Positions 16,106 to 24,679 of a DNA stretch of 64,000 bases are shown here, in pieces. The notes beneath the pieces were generated by a model, which did not search any database, had not been told where the DNA came from, and worked only from the letters and a program-made list of their open reading frames with translations. The number at the start of each line of letters is the position of its first letter. Position 1 is the first letter of the stretch. The position numbers and the translations under genes were made by a program. This DNA comes from Bradyrhizobium sp. JYMT SZCCT0180 (GTDB taxonomy: Bacteria; Pseudomonadota; Alphaproteobacteria; Rhizobiales; Xanthobacteraceae): assembly GCF_018130165.1 (NCBI RefSeq), contig NZ_JAFCLZ010000018.1, forward strand, positions 124,001 to 188,000, read 5' to 3'.

Positions 16106-16236
16106 CCAAACGGGCCTGCCCACCCACGCCGGAACGCGCGTTCGTCGTGCAAAAATGACGCAGGCCAGCTCCGGTCCGCCCTAGCAGCGCATGCAATCGC
16201 GAACTATGCTTGGCCACCAGGTCCGAGGCTGATCCA

Positions 16237-16821
16237 ATGGGCGTAACCGCCGTCTGGAAAATGATTGGCAGAGTGGCGGTGGGCGGCAAGAAACCCGCTT
16301 GCGCGCCTGATGGGCGATCCATAACCGGCCTGCGTCGCGAATGGGTGCGGCCGCTCGCCCTCGGCACCATGATGCTCCTGCTGGGGCCGAACGTGTCCAG
16401 CAGCGGCGTCCTCAGCGAAAGCGATTTCAAAAAGGTCGAAGCCATAAAGCCGCTATTCCAGAACTTGATGGGTGATCTCGTTCAGACCGCCAAGCGACCC
16501 GATATTTCCACTGGCGATGCCGATTGCATTACGTCGACAATCCGAGAACTGCTTCAGATCTCCGAGGAGCTTTCGAGTTACGAATATCTCATCACGATCG
16601 AAAAGGAGATCACTGACTTTGGCGAAAACAGCCCGGTGAAGGGCGTCGTCAAATTCGCGATCGAAAAGACGAATACGATTCTTGCCGAGGAACGAAAACG
16701 ATTGGTTCAGTTGTCGGACCGCTGTTCGCGCTTCCCGCTGGCCTTCGGCAAAACGCAGCAGGCGCTGCAGTTCATCGATACGACAACCAACCTTCTCAAT
16801 TCCATTCAGGTACGTTTGTGA
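16237..16821 (+). CDS. Hypothetical exported/membrane-anchored protein divergent from the export operon
   Basis: This 194-residue protein has a basic N-terminus, a hydrophobic segment near residues 40-50 (LALGTMMLLLGPNV) and a predicted helical, charged remainder with two cysteines (GDADCITSTIRELLQ and LSDRCSRFP). I recognise no family. I chose the ATG at 16237, with GAGG about 9 bp upstream, over a TTG 27 bp earlier. It is transcribed away from the NHLM-type export operon across a shared 255-bp region, so it may be a partner, an accessory or an immunity protein. That is inferred from position alone. Confidence 0.6.
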   Translation: MGVTAVWKMIGRVAVGGKKPACAPDGRSITGLRREWVRPLALGTMMLLLGPNVSSSGVLSESDFKKVEAIKPLFQNLMGDLVQTAKRPDISTGDADCITSTIRELLQISEELSSYEYLITIEKEITDFGENSPVKGVVKFAIEKTNTILAEERKRLVQLSDRCSRFPLAFGKTQQALQFIDTTTNLLNSIQVRL

Positions 16822-16994
16822 ACTAGTCCACTAGTGCCATCATACAGCTTCAAGCCACAGCCACTGTGATGCGTGTCACAAACTCAAGCCATCGCTACGG
16901 CTCGGCTATTGGCGGAGCGCGTTCGCCTTGGCGTGCGCCAGTTACCCTACGATCGCCATCAAGGGGGCAACGAGTCGGCCGCGCGGTGCCAGGT

Positions 16995-17879
16995 CTAAAT
17001 GGCCGGCTTTGCCCAGTTTTGATACATCTTCAGCAGCGCCACGATATCCTGGCCGCGAAAGCCTTCGGCCAGCGCCAGGGCGTAGAGTTCGCGGGTCGCG
17101 GAAGCCGACGGTGTGGGCATCCGGGTCATTCGCCCGAGTTCGACCGCGAGCGCAAGGTCCTTCTCGCCCAGCTCCATCTTGAACCCCGGCGAGAAGTCCC
17201 CCTTGATCGCGTTCGGAAAGCGCTTGGTGAAGTGATGCGAGCGGCCCCCGCTGACCGACAGAACGTCATAGAGTTTGTCCGGCTCGACGCCGGCGGCCAC
17301 GCCGAGCGCGAAGGCCTCCGCCGCGACCAGGACGTTGCCCATCGACATCATGTTGTTGACGATCTTGACGACCTTGGCGGTACCGACCGGGCCGGTGTAC
17401 TTCCAGTTGTTGCCGAGCAGTTTCAGGATCGGCTCGGCGCGGGTCACGTCGGCCTTGTCGCCGCCGGCGATCAGGATCAGCTTGCCGGCACGCGCCTCGT
17501 TCGGGCTGCCGCTGACCGGACAATCGACCACCGCGATCCCTTTGGCGGCCGCTGCCTCGGCGGCCTGCCGCATCGTCTGCGGATCGATGGTGCTCAGCTC
17601 GATGCACAGGGTGCCCTTGGCCGCGTGGGCGACGATGCCGTTGGCGCCTAGCCAGGCTTCCGTCACCGCTTTCGGATCGGGCAGGCTGGTCAGTACGATT
17701 CCGCGGCCCGAGAGCGCTTCGGCGATGCTCGATGCCATCCGAAAGCCGTCCTTGGTCAGGCGCGCCCGCTGATCGGCGTTGACGTCATAACCGACGACGT
17801 CGCGGTTGGACTCCCTCAGTCGCCCCGCCATCCCCGATCCCATCTGCCCCATTCCGATGATGGCGACCTTCTCAGACAT
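16995..17879 (-). CDS. NAD(P)-dependent beta-hydroxyacid dehydrogenase (3-hydroxyisobutyrate dehydrogenase-like)
   Basis: This 294-residue protein begins with a Rossmann motif, VAIIGMGQMGSGMAG. It carries the family substrate motif DCPVSGSPNEARAG and the catalytic Lys region GPVGTAKVVKIVNNMM. The C-terminal helical domain is complete (ELGEKDLALAVELGR). It oxidises a 3-hydroxy acid, such as 3-hydroxyisobutyrate, or reduces a small semialdehyde; the exact substrate cannot be read. The ATG at 17879 has GGGAG 7 bp upstream. It stands alone, with no obvious operon partner. Confidence 0.9.
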   Translation of the reverse strand: MSEKVAIIGMGQMGSGMAGRLRESNRDVVGYDVNADQRARLTKDGFRMASSIAEALSGRGIVLTSLPDPKAVTEAWLGANGIVAHAAKGTLCIELSTIDPQTMRQAAEAAAAKGIAVVDCPVSGSPNEARAGKLILIAGGDKADVTRAEPILKLLGNNWKYTGPVGTAKVVKIVNNMMSMGNVLVAAEAFALGVAAGVEPDKLYDVLSVSGGRSHHFTKRFPNAIKGDFSPGFKMELGEKDLALAVELGRMTRMPTPSASATRELYALALAEGFRGQDIVALLKMYQNWAKPAI

Positions 17880-18257
17880 GGCTTTCTCCCGTTTGTTTTG
17901 TTGCGAGCCATCACTGCGGAAAACTCTTCGGTGCATCCTATACAGGCGCGTTGGTGCCAAAGCGACGCTGCAGCCCCGCCAGCGGCGCAAAGGCGTGCGC
18001 CGTCGGCGCATGGTGTGGAGCATTGTACGTCGGGTCCCTGCAGGGCGTGGCGCCCATTGGCGCGCAGCCAAATCAGGGATTACAGCGGGGTTGATGACGG
18101 CTGACTTCCGGGATTAGCCGCAAACCGGACATGCTGCCGAGATGCCAAAATCGACGTGATTGCCCCGATAGTAAGCGACTTTGCCCGTTGAATGTGAACC
18201 GGAACGCCAAGTACCGACACATATCTCAGGATTTCAAAGTTCGCCCAGGGAAATGGC
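17880..18257. other. Intergenic region between the dehydrogenase and TPR genes
   Basis: These 378 bp separate the starts of two divergent genes and so should hold both promoters. I see no further gene, no strong hairpin and no clear -35/-10 pair. The 60 bp before the TPR gene are AT-richer than the rest. Confidence 0.4.
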
Positions 18258-19715
18258 ATGAGGCCCACGGATTGGAGATTCTGGAGCGCGCTTTTTGCCG
18301 CCACGATATTCCTGGGTTATTCAGCCACATTCCTGGGTTATTCAGCCGCCGCTGATCAGTGTGATTCTGCGCAGGACCCCGAGGCTGCGATCGCTGACTG
18401 TACCCGGGGCATCAAGTCGGGGAAATCGAAAGGGCGCGATCTGGCGGCTTACTACAACAATCGCGCTGTCGCTTATCGCGCCAGGGGTGACAACGACCGC
18501 GCCATCGCCGACCTGAATGAGGCGATCCGGCTCGATTCGAAATTGGCCATGGCCTTCAACAATCGAGGTGCCGCTCACAACGAACAGGGCGACAACGACC
18601 GCGCCATCGCCGACTTGAATGAGGCGATCCGGCTCGACCCAAAATTCACCATGGCCTTCAACAATCGAGGCAACGCCTACAACGCCAAGGGCGACAACGA
18701 CCGCGCCATCGCCGACTTCAATGAGGCGATCCGGCTCGACCCCAAACTCGCCAGGGCCTTCCAAAATCGGGGTAGCACCTACCACGACAAGGGCGATAAC
18801 GACCGCGCCATAGTCGACTACAATGAGGCGATCCGGCTCGAACCCAAACACGCCAGGGCCTTCCTCGGTCGAGGTATCGCCTTCGGCGCCAAGGCTGACA
18901 ACGACCGCGCCATCGCTGACTTCAATGAGGCGATCCGACTCGATCCCAAATCCGACATGGCCTTCGACAAGCGAGGCAACGTTTATCTCGAACAGGGCGA
19001 CCTCGACCGCGCCATCGCCGACTACAGTGAGGCGATCCGGATCGATCCCGAAGATGCCAGCTTCTTCAACAGGCGAGGTAGCGCTTATCGCGCCAGGGGC
19101 GACCATGACCGCGCCGTCGCCGACTACAACGCGGCGATCCGGCTCGATCCAAAGTCAGTCAAGGCTTTCGTCGGCCGAGGTGTTACTTATCACGCCAAGG
19201 GCGACCTCGACCGCGCGATCACCGACTACAATGAGGCGACCCGGCTCAATCCGAAATCCCCGCTGGCCTACTTTGCTCGCGGCCGTTCATATCTCCTTGC
19301 TGGCTCGGCCGAAAAGGCGCTGGCCGACCTCACCCAGGCAAGTGCGCATGCACCGGACAATGCCTATCTGGCCTTGTGGGTCGAGATCGCCAGTCAGCGG
19401 AACAATCTCCCGAGCCGTCTGGCGCAAACCAGTTCCGGGGTCGACATGAACGTCTGGCCGGCGCCTGTCATCAGATTGTTCATGGGCCAGATAACGCCCG
19501 CTGCTGCACTTGCTGCCGCAGACCATCGTGACGCCGGCAGGAAGAGGGGGCAGGTCTGCGAGGCGAATTTCTACGGTGGCGAGCTCTCGCTGACGAAGGG
19601 GTTGAAAGATGAAGCAACCCGCCTTTTCCGCCTGGCGGCAAGCGATTGCCCGCGCAGTTTCCACGAGTGGGAGGCCGCCAACGCCGAGTTGAAGGCGCTC
19701 GGCGTGGTTCCATGA
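18258..19715 (+). CDS. Exported tetratricopeptide-repeat protein (nine TPRs)
   Basis: This 485-residue protein has an N-terminal signal segment (WSALFAATIFLGYSA) and then nine consecutive 34-residue TPR units from about residue 65 to 370, most with the core GDNDRAIADLNEAIRLDPK. A non-repeat C-terminal part has YGGELSLTKGLKDEATRLF and two cysteines. TPR arrays are protein-protein interaction scaffolds; this one is probably periplasmic, like NlpI-type proteins. At the DNA level the units are near-copies with a 102-bp period, so the gene may vary by recombination. The signal segment contains a 21-bp duplication. It stands alone. Confidence 0.88.
   Translation: MRPTDWRFWSALFAATIFLGYSATFLGYSAAADQCDSAQDPEAAIADCTRGIKSGKSKGRDLAAYYNNRAVAYRARGDNDRAIADLNEAIRLDSKLAMAFNNRGAAHNEQGDNDRAIADLNEAIRLDPKFTMAFNNRGNAYNAKGDNDRAIADFNEAIRLDPKLARAFQNRGSTYHDKGDNDRAIVDYNEAIRLEPKHARAFLGRGIAFGAKADNDRAIADFNEAIRLDPKSDMAFDKRGNVYLEQGDLDRAIADYSEAIRIDPEDASFFNRRGSAYRARGDHDRAVADYNAAIRLDPKSVKAFVGRGVTYHAKGDLDRAITDYNEATRLNPKSPLAYFARGRSYLLAGSAEKALADLTQASAHAPDNAYLALWVEIASQRNNLPSRLAQTSSGVDMNVWPAPVIRLFMGQITPAAALAAADHRDAGRKRGQVCEANFYGGELSLTKGLKDEATRLFRLAASDCPRSFHEWEAANAELKALGVVP
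18308..18347 (+). repeat. Tandem 21-bp duplication in the TPR protein signal region
   Basis: ATTCCTGGGTTATTCAGCC occurs at 18308-18326 and again at 18329-18347, in frame, giving FLGYSA twice. It lengthens the hydrophobic part of the signal peptide by seven residues. Confidence 0.85.
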
Positions 19716-19943
19716 GCGAGGGTCCAGGCTCTGGGGCGTGTACCCATTGATCACGCTGCACTTGATGTCTGCTGTGCTACCGATAAGCGGACGTAGTCTG
19801 ACATCGCTTGTGGGCCAATTCACGCCGTTTACGAAATTAGCTCCGCCGTGTCCGTTGTTCGACAGATAGCGAACCACTGCGTGATGGCGGCTGACGATGT
19901 AGCATCGCGGTAAGCCGAATCACTGGAATGGATTCATCTCGAA

Positions 19944-20705
19944 ATGATGAGCTCGCAGCGCAACCTTGTAGCAGCGCTGGTTAACGCCATCGCGCTGGAC
20001 TTGGCAGCACCCGTCCGGATTGCGTTGAGCGATGGGGGAGAACCCGTCGAAATTGGTCGATCAAGTGCCGATGGGCACTCCGGACAAATCTGTTCGTGGG
20101 CACTTGTTAGCCATTTCAAGACCGCCGTGAGCGAGTTGAAGCCGTTTGGTGTATTCGAGCCAACTGGAAATTCCTATCGTCTGTGCTTGAGCGTGAATGA
20201 GCTGGACGCGCACGTGCTGGCTCAGTTCCCGGACGTTACTGTTGATTTGCACAAGTTGATCTCGGCCTTTTTGGGATTGGCCTGCGACCAGTACGGCTTG
20301 CTTCCGTCGAGCAGGAACTGGTTTACGCCGCGTGAGGAGTATCTCATCCTAATGCGCCGCTTTGCCGAGCATGGATATGCAGGACAGTTGAACGGCCGCT
20401 TCCGCTGGACTGACAAAGTTGGGGCCGCGATGTTCGCGGCGTGCAGGTGGAGCGAGGAAAAAGAGGATCATGAAGATCTGGCGAACGGCTTGCACGAAAG
20501 AATGTGGGACACAATGCCAGCGAGCGCCAAGCTGCGCTATTTCTTGGGTGAGTTCAATCCTATCGCTGCCGCAAGCTACGTGGGCCAATGCTGGGATGGC
20601 GAAAAATGGACTAGCGAAGATCCTGACCAATCATGCGAGTGGTGGAAACTTGATGCCACGGCATACTCGCTTTTCGCGAGGTTCGTGGAACCATATCGTC
20701 AGTAG
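19944..20705 (+). CDS. Hypothetical protein (253 aa)
   Basis: I do not recognise this 253-residue protein. It begins MMSSQRNLVAALVNAIALDL, has no signal peptide or membrane helix, and is rich in Trp and Cys towards the C-terminus (SYVGQCWDGEKWTSEDPDQS, then EWWKLDATAYSLF). The coding sequence is visibly less GC-rich than its neighbours, which hints at later acquisition. It is isolated: 228 bp from the TPR gene and convergent with the solute receptor gene. The long frame with normal codon structure argues that it is real. Confidence 0.65.
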   Translation: MMSSQRNLVAALVNAIALDLAAPVRIALSDGGEPVEIGRSSADGHSGQICSWALVSHFKTAVSELKPFGVFEPTGNSYRLCLSVNELDAHVLAQFPDVTVDLHKLISAFLGLACDQYGLLPSSRNWFTPREEYLILMRRFAEHGYAGQLNGRFRWTDKVGAAMFAACRWSEEKEDHEDLANGLHERMWDTMPASAKLRYFLGEFNPIAAASYVGQCWDGEKWTSEDPDQSCEWWKLDATAYSLFARFVEPYRQ

Positions 20706-20752
20706 AGGACCTGGCTCTGGAAAATGGCTGTTGCGTGTGACGGGGTCACGCC

Positions 20753-21724
20753 CTAGTTCACCGTTGCGCCTGATGACTGGATGATTTTCGTCCATTTAGC
20801 GGTTTCATCCGCGAGGAATTGTCCGAACGCCGCGCCCGAAATGTTAGCCGGCTCGGCGCCGAGTTCGGTGAACCGCTTCTGCACGTCGGGCATCTTCAGG
20901 ATCGCGTCGACTTCGCTCTCCAGCTTCGCAAGCACCGGCGCGGGCGTTTTCGCCGGCGCCACCAGCCCGAACCAGGCGGAGGCTTCGAAGCCGGGCACGC
21001 CGGATTCGGCGACCGTGGGCACATCGGGAAGGGCGCTCGCGCGTGTGGCGCCGGCCACCGCGATCGCCTTGACGGTCTTGGCCTGAACCTGCGGCAGCAC
21101 CGCCGGGATGTTGTCGAACATCATGGGAATATGCCCCGCGATCAGATCGTTCATGGCGGGTGCCGCGCCGCGATAGGGGAGGTGAACGATATTGATGCCG
21201 GTCATGCTCTTCAGCAATTCGCCCGCAAGATGATTGGTGGAGCCGTTGCCCGACGATCCGAAATTGATGGTGCCCGGCTTTGCCTTGGCGAGCGCGACGA
21301 GTTCGCCGACGTTCCTGGCTTCGACCGACGGATGCACCATAAGCACGATCGGCACCGAGGCGACCAGCGCCACCGGAGCGAACGCCTTGGCCGGATCGTA
21401 AGGCAGGCTCTTGTAGAGCGCTGCGTTGATGGTGAGCGGCGGCGGTGCCGTGAGCAGCAGCGTGTGACCGTCCGGCTCCGAAGTCGCGACCGCATCCGCG
21501 CCGATATTTCCGCCGGCGCCGGCGCGATTTTCGATCAGGAATGTCTGCCCGGTCCGCTCGCCAAGTTTCTGCGCCACGATACGGGCGATGATGTCGTTGG
21601 AGCCGCCGGCCGGAAACGGTACGACGATCTTGACGGGGCGGGACGGATAATCCTGCGCCGTGGCGGTGCCACAGAACAGGAATGCGCTGAAGGCGACAAG
21701 AATTGCGCGACGATTGAGCCCCAT
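20753..21724 (-). CDS. Tripartite tricarboxylate transporter receptor (Bug family)
   Basis: This 323-residue protein has a signal peptide (ILVAFSAFLFCGTATA, cut before QDYPSRP) followed by the Bug/TctC signature PSRPVKIVVPFPAGGSNDII and AGAGGNIGADAVA. Such periplasmic receptors bind carboxylates, aromatic acids or amino acids for TTT transporters. No TctA/TctB genes are adjacent, which is usual for the many orphan Bug proteins of this group. I start at the ATG at 21724; an ATG 15 bp upstream is also possible. Confidence 0.9.
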   Translation of the reverse strand: MGLNRRAILVAFSAFLFCGTATAQDYPSRPVKIVVPFPAGGSNDIIARIVAQKLGERTGQTFLIENRAGAGGNIGADAVATSEPDGHTLLLTAPPPLTINAALYKSLPYDPAKAFAPVALVASVPIVLMVHPSVEARNVGELVALAKAKPGTINFGSSGNGSTNHLAGELLKSMTGINIVHLPYRGAAPAMNDLIAGHIPMMFDNIPAVLPQVQAKTVKAIAVAGATRASALPDVPTVAESGVPGFEASAWFGLVAPAKTPAPVLAKLESEVDAILKMPDVQKRFTELGAEPANISGAAFGQFLADETAKWTKIIQSSGATVN

Positions 21725-21943
21725 GCTGCGTTTCCTCATCCCTTTCATCAGTCTTGCTGTCGCAAGATCTTGTTGGTCGCTGATGAAGAATTGCAGGATC
21801 GCCATGAATGTCAACAATGCGTTGTCTCGCACCCTATTGCCAGCAGCCTTCGAATTCGACGAAGGCACGGTTCGGACGTTCCAGATTGTATTCGCGATGG
21901 CGCGGGACGACGATACAACGTCGATTCACAATGCAACTGGCTG

Positions 21944-22204
21944 ATGAACATGGCTCCGTATTGGCTCGTTCGGCTGAATGACGTTCTGATGTGGCTCAAT
22001 CCGGCCTTGGGCCTTATCGCCGCGATCCTGGCATTGCTGACCATCGCGGCTGCGGCCGAACGCCTTCCCCGGAATGCGGTGAGCTCGGTTGCTTACAATT
22101 ACCCGGCTCCTTACAGAGCGCGGCCTGTCAATGTCCTCGCATCGGCCGAGTGCGTTCGTCCGGTTTCACCGCCCGAATTGCGGGATCTACGACTCCACGA
22201 CTAA
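21944..22204 (+). CDS. Small single-pass membrane protein (86 aa)
   Basis: An ATG at 21944 opens a frame that encodes MNMAPYWLVRLNDVLMWLNP, then one clear transmembrane helix (ALGLIAAILALLTIAAAAE) and a basic, Pro/Tyr-containing tail. A start two codons later is possible. I do not recognise a family. The order of hydrophobic helix then charged tail, and normal codon use, suggest a real gene. It overlaps the end of the EamA gene by 18 bp, tail to tail. There is no strong ribosome site. Confidence 0.5.
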   Translation: MNMAPYWLVRLNDVLMWLNPALGLIAAILALLTIAAAAERLPRNAVSSVAYNYPAPYRARPVNVLASAECVRPVSPPELRDLRLHD

Positions 22205-23119
22205 GGGAGCGTGCTTTTGCGCCGGAGCCTTTTCCCTGCGGGGGATCGTTCCGATGGCGATGCCTCCCAGGATCAGGAGCATCGCGACCACCAGGTCGGC
22301 CGTGACCACTTCACCAAGAATGATCGCTGAGCTTGCGACCCCGACGACGGGTGTCGCGAGCAGTCCGAGCGATGTGACGACGGCGGGCAAGCTACGATTG
22401 ACCGTCGCCATCGCCCAATAGGCCAATGCCGTTCCGATAACTCCGCTGAAGAGAAACAGCCCAACCAGCTGCGCATTCCATTCCAGATGCGGAACACCGT
22501 CCTTTAGAAACGCCAGCACGGAGACCACCAGCGTGGCGAGCAGTGTTTGCCAGAACCCGAGCTGGAAGGGCGTCGAAATCCAGCGGTGCGCGCGCACGTA
22601 TACGATGCTCACCGCCCAGCACAGGGCAGCCAGCAGGATGCAGCCGCTGCCGGCCAGGGTGTCGGCGTCGGCCCAATTGTAGGCGAATGGATTGAACATG
22701 AGGGCGAGGCCGGCCAGGCCAACGGCCATTCCCAGTGAACGCGATGGCGTCATTTTCTCGCCGAGGAACAGCCAGGCCGCAGGCATCACCCAAAGCGGGG
22801 TCGTGTAGCCAAGGACGATTGAACGGCCGACCGCGGCGTATTGCAGCCCGAATGCGACCAGCGCTGAAAATGCCACCATGTGAAATATCGAATTGACGAA
22901 GATCACAGGCAGATCGCCGCGACGTGGCACGATCATCTCGCCCCGCGCGAACAGGAGCATGGCGAGGGCCACCGTGGCGATGGCGCAACGAATCGCCGTG
23001 ATCCACAGCGGCGAAGCGCTCTGCACGAGGGTCTTGGTAATCGTCCAGTTCAGGCCCCAGGCGATCACGATCACCGCGAACAGCAGGAATGCGCCGCGGC
23101 GCGACAGATGGGTCTGCAT
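22187..23119 (-). CDS. EamA/DMT-family transporter
   Basis: This 310-residue protein has ten predicted transmembrane helices in two repeated EamA halves (AVIVIAWGLNWTITKTLVQS at the start; GTALAYWAMATVNRSLPAV in the second half). Members export metabolites such as amino acids or their analogues. The start at 23119 follows AGGGA by 7 bp. It is divergent from a MocR-type regulator across about 80 bp that contain a perfect palindrome, so it is the likely regulatory target. Confidence 0.9.
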   Translation of the reverse strand: MQTHLSRRGAFLLFAVIVIAWGLNWTITKTLVQSASPLWITAIRCAIATVALAMLLFARGEMIVPRRGDLPVIFVNSIFHMVAFSALVAFGLQYAAVGRSIVLGYTTPLWVMPAAWLFLGEKMTPSRSLGMAVGLAGLALMFNPFAYNWADADTLAGSGCILLAALCWAVSIVYVRAHRWISTPFQLGFWQTLLATLVVSVLAFLKDGVPHLEWNAQLVGLFLFSGVIGTALAYWAMATVNRSLPAVVTSLGLLATPVVGVASSAIILGEVVTADLVVAMLLILGGIAIGTIPRREKAPAQKHAPLVVES

Positions 23120-23184
23120 GATGATCCCTGTTGGCGGATTGGGCCGCACAAACCATAGCCTTGACTGGCATGATTGATAGGTCC

Positions 23185-23198
23185 ATTTTCCGGAAAAT
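23185..23198. promoter_or_regulatory. Perfect 14-bp palindrome between EamA and MocR genes
   Basis: ATTTTCCGGAAAAT is a perfect inverted repeat. It ends one base before the ATG I choose for the MocR regulator and lies 66 bp upstream of the EamA start. It could serve as an operator for autoregulation and for the divergent gene. Confidence 0.4.
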
Positions 23199-23199
23199 C

Positions 23200-24678
23200 A
23201 TGGGGCCAGTTTTGTCCAGCCTGCTCTCCGGAACGATCGATCTGAAGTTCGCCCCGCAGGATGGCGGGAGCCTGACACGCCAGATCTACGATCGCCTGCG
23301 CACCGCAATCCTGTCGGGCGCCTTGCCGCGCGGATACCGGCTGCCGTCCAGCCGGGTGCTGGCGGAAGATTTCGCCGTCTCGCGAAACACGGTCTCAACG
23401 GTCATCGATCAGCTGGCGGTGGAAGGTTACATCGTCGTCGCACGCGGACGCCGGCCGGTGGTCGCGGCGGTCGAGAAAATGCAGCTGGTCTCCGGTGATC
23501 AATCTTTGGATCATGAGCCTTCCGGCTTCATGCGGGTCTCCCGTTGGGCGAGGCAGGTCACCCGGTCGGACTGGCACTTCACGAACGAAGGAGGCAGCCC
23601 GCGGCCATTTGCTCCGGGGCTCGCCGATGCCCGCGAGTTTCCCCACGAGGTGTGGGCGCGCTGCCTACGCCGTGCGGCCCGCAGCAGGCATGCGGCGGGA
23701 ATCAGGGCCAACCATCCGGCTCTTCGCGCGGCGTTGCTCAGCCATCTCGTGGAACATCGCGGCGTCAAGGCCGACGCGCGAAGGCTGATCATTACATCGT
23801 CGGCGCAGGCGGCCATCGAACTGATCTCGCGGGTCCTGCTCAATGAGGGCGATCCGGCGTGGATCGAAAGCCCGGGATATGGCGGCGCGCGCGTGGCGCT
23901 TGAGGCGACCGGTGCACGGGTCAAGGGAGTGACGCTGGATCGCAGCGGGCTGCGCCTGGCGGGGCGGACGGATCGTCCGCGGCTGATTTTCTGCACACCC
24001 TCGCATCAATACCCGACGGGCCGGCTGATGCCGATTAAGCGGCGGCAGGAACTGTTGGCGTTCGCCGCGGAAGCGGGCGCGGCAATCATCGAGGACGACT
24101 ACGACAGCGAGTTTCATTTCGACGGCCGGCCGGTGGTCGCGTTGCAGGGCATCGATACCGCCAGCAACGTCTTCTATGTCGGGACCTTCTCGAAACCGAT
24201 GTTGCCGGATATCCGCGTGGGCTACGCGATCGTGCCCGACGGCCTCGTTGAGACATTCGAAAGGATGCAGCGGCATACCGGCCAAATGGTGATGGGTGCG
24301 ATGCAGCTCGCGCTGGCGGAGTTTATCGGCGACGGCGATTTCGCAGCCCATATTCGCCGGATGACCCGCATCTATCGCGGCCGCCGTGACCGGCTGACAC
24401 ATGCGCTGGCTTCAGCGGCCGGAAGCAAGCTCGCGATCACGCCGCCGGCCGGCGGCATGCAACTTCTCGCCCGGCTGGAGCCGGGATCGGATGATTGCCG
24501 TCTCGTGGCCGATCTGGCCAAGGTTGGCGTTACGGCGCGGCCGCTTTCCCGCCATTTTACCGGCAAGACCGCCGAGCACGGGTTGTTTCTTGGATTCGCC
24601 GCCTGGAATGAAGCCGAAATCGATGCCGGCGCCGAACTTATCGGCAAGACGATCGCAAGGAATCTCCGCGGGCGATGA
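23200..24678 (+). CDS. MocR/PdxR-type GntR regulator with aminotransferase-like domain
   Basis: This 492-residue protein has a GntR winged helix (about 15-75, RLPSSRVLAEDFAVSRNTVS), a linker and a fold-type I aminotransferase-like domain. The PLP lysine lies in VGTFSKPMLPDIRVGY, with the cofactor Asp/Tyr in EDDYDSEFHFDG. MocR proteins bind PLP or PLP-amino acid adducts and regulate vitamin B6, amino acid or transporter genes. The divergent EamA exporter is the probable target. I start at 23200, with GGAAA upstream; an ATG at 23170 is open but lacks a ribosome site and would put the palindrome inside the gene. Confidence 0.9.
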   Translation: MGPVLSSLLSGTIDLKFAPQDGGSLTRQIYDRLRTAILSGALPRGYRLPSSRVLAEDFAVSRNTVSTVIDQLAVEGYIVVARGRRPVVAAVEKMQLVSGDQSLDHEPSGFMRVSRWARQVTRSDWHFTNEGGSPRPFAPGLADAREFPHEVWARCLRRAARSRHAAGIRANHPALRAALLSHLVEHRGVKADARRLIITSSAQAAIELISRVLLNEGDPAWIESPGYGGARVALEATGARVKGVTLDRSGLRLAGRTDRPRLIFCTPSHQYPTGRLMPIKRRQELLAFAAEAGAAIIEDDYDSEFHFDGRPVVALQGIDTASNVFYVGTFSKPMLPDIRVGYAIVPDGLVETFERMQRHTGQMVMGAMQLALAEFIGDGDFAAHIRRMTRIYRGRRDRLTHALASAAGSKLAITPPAGGMQLLARLEPGSDDCRLVADLAKVGVTARPLSRHFTGKTAEHGLFLGFAAWNEAEIDAGAELIGKTIARNLRGR

Positions 24679-24679
24679 T

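Noticed and set aside
18450..19310. The 102-bp periodic DNA considered as a non-coding tandem repeat
   Set aside because: The frame stays open through all units and each encodes a canonical 34-residue TPR, so the period comes from the protein.
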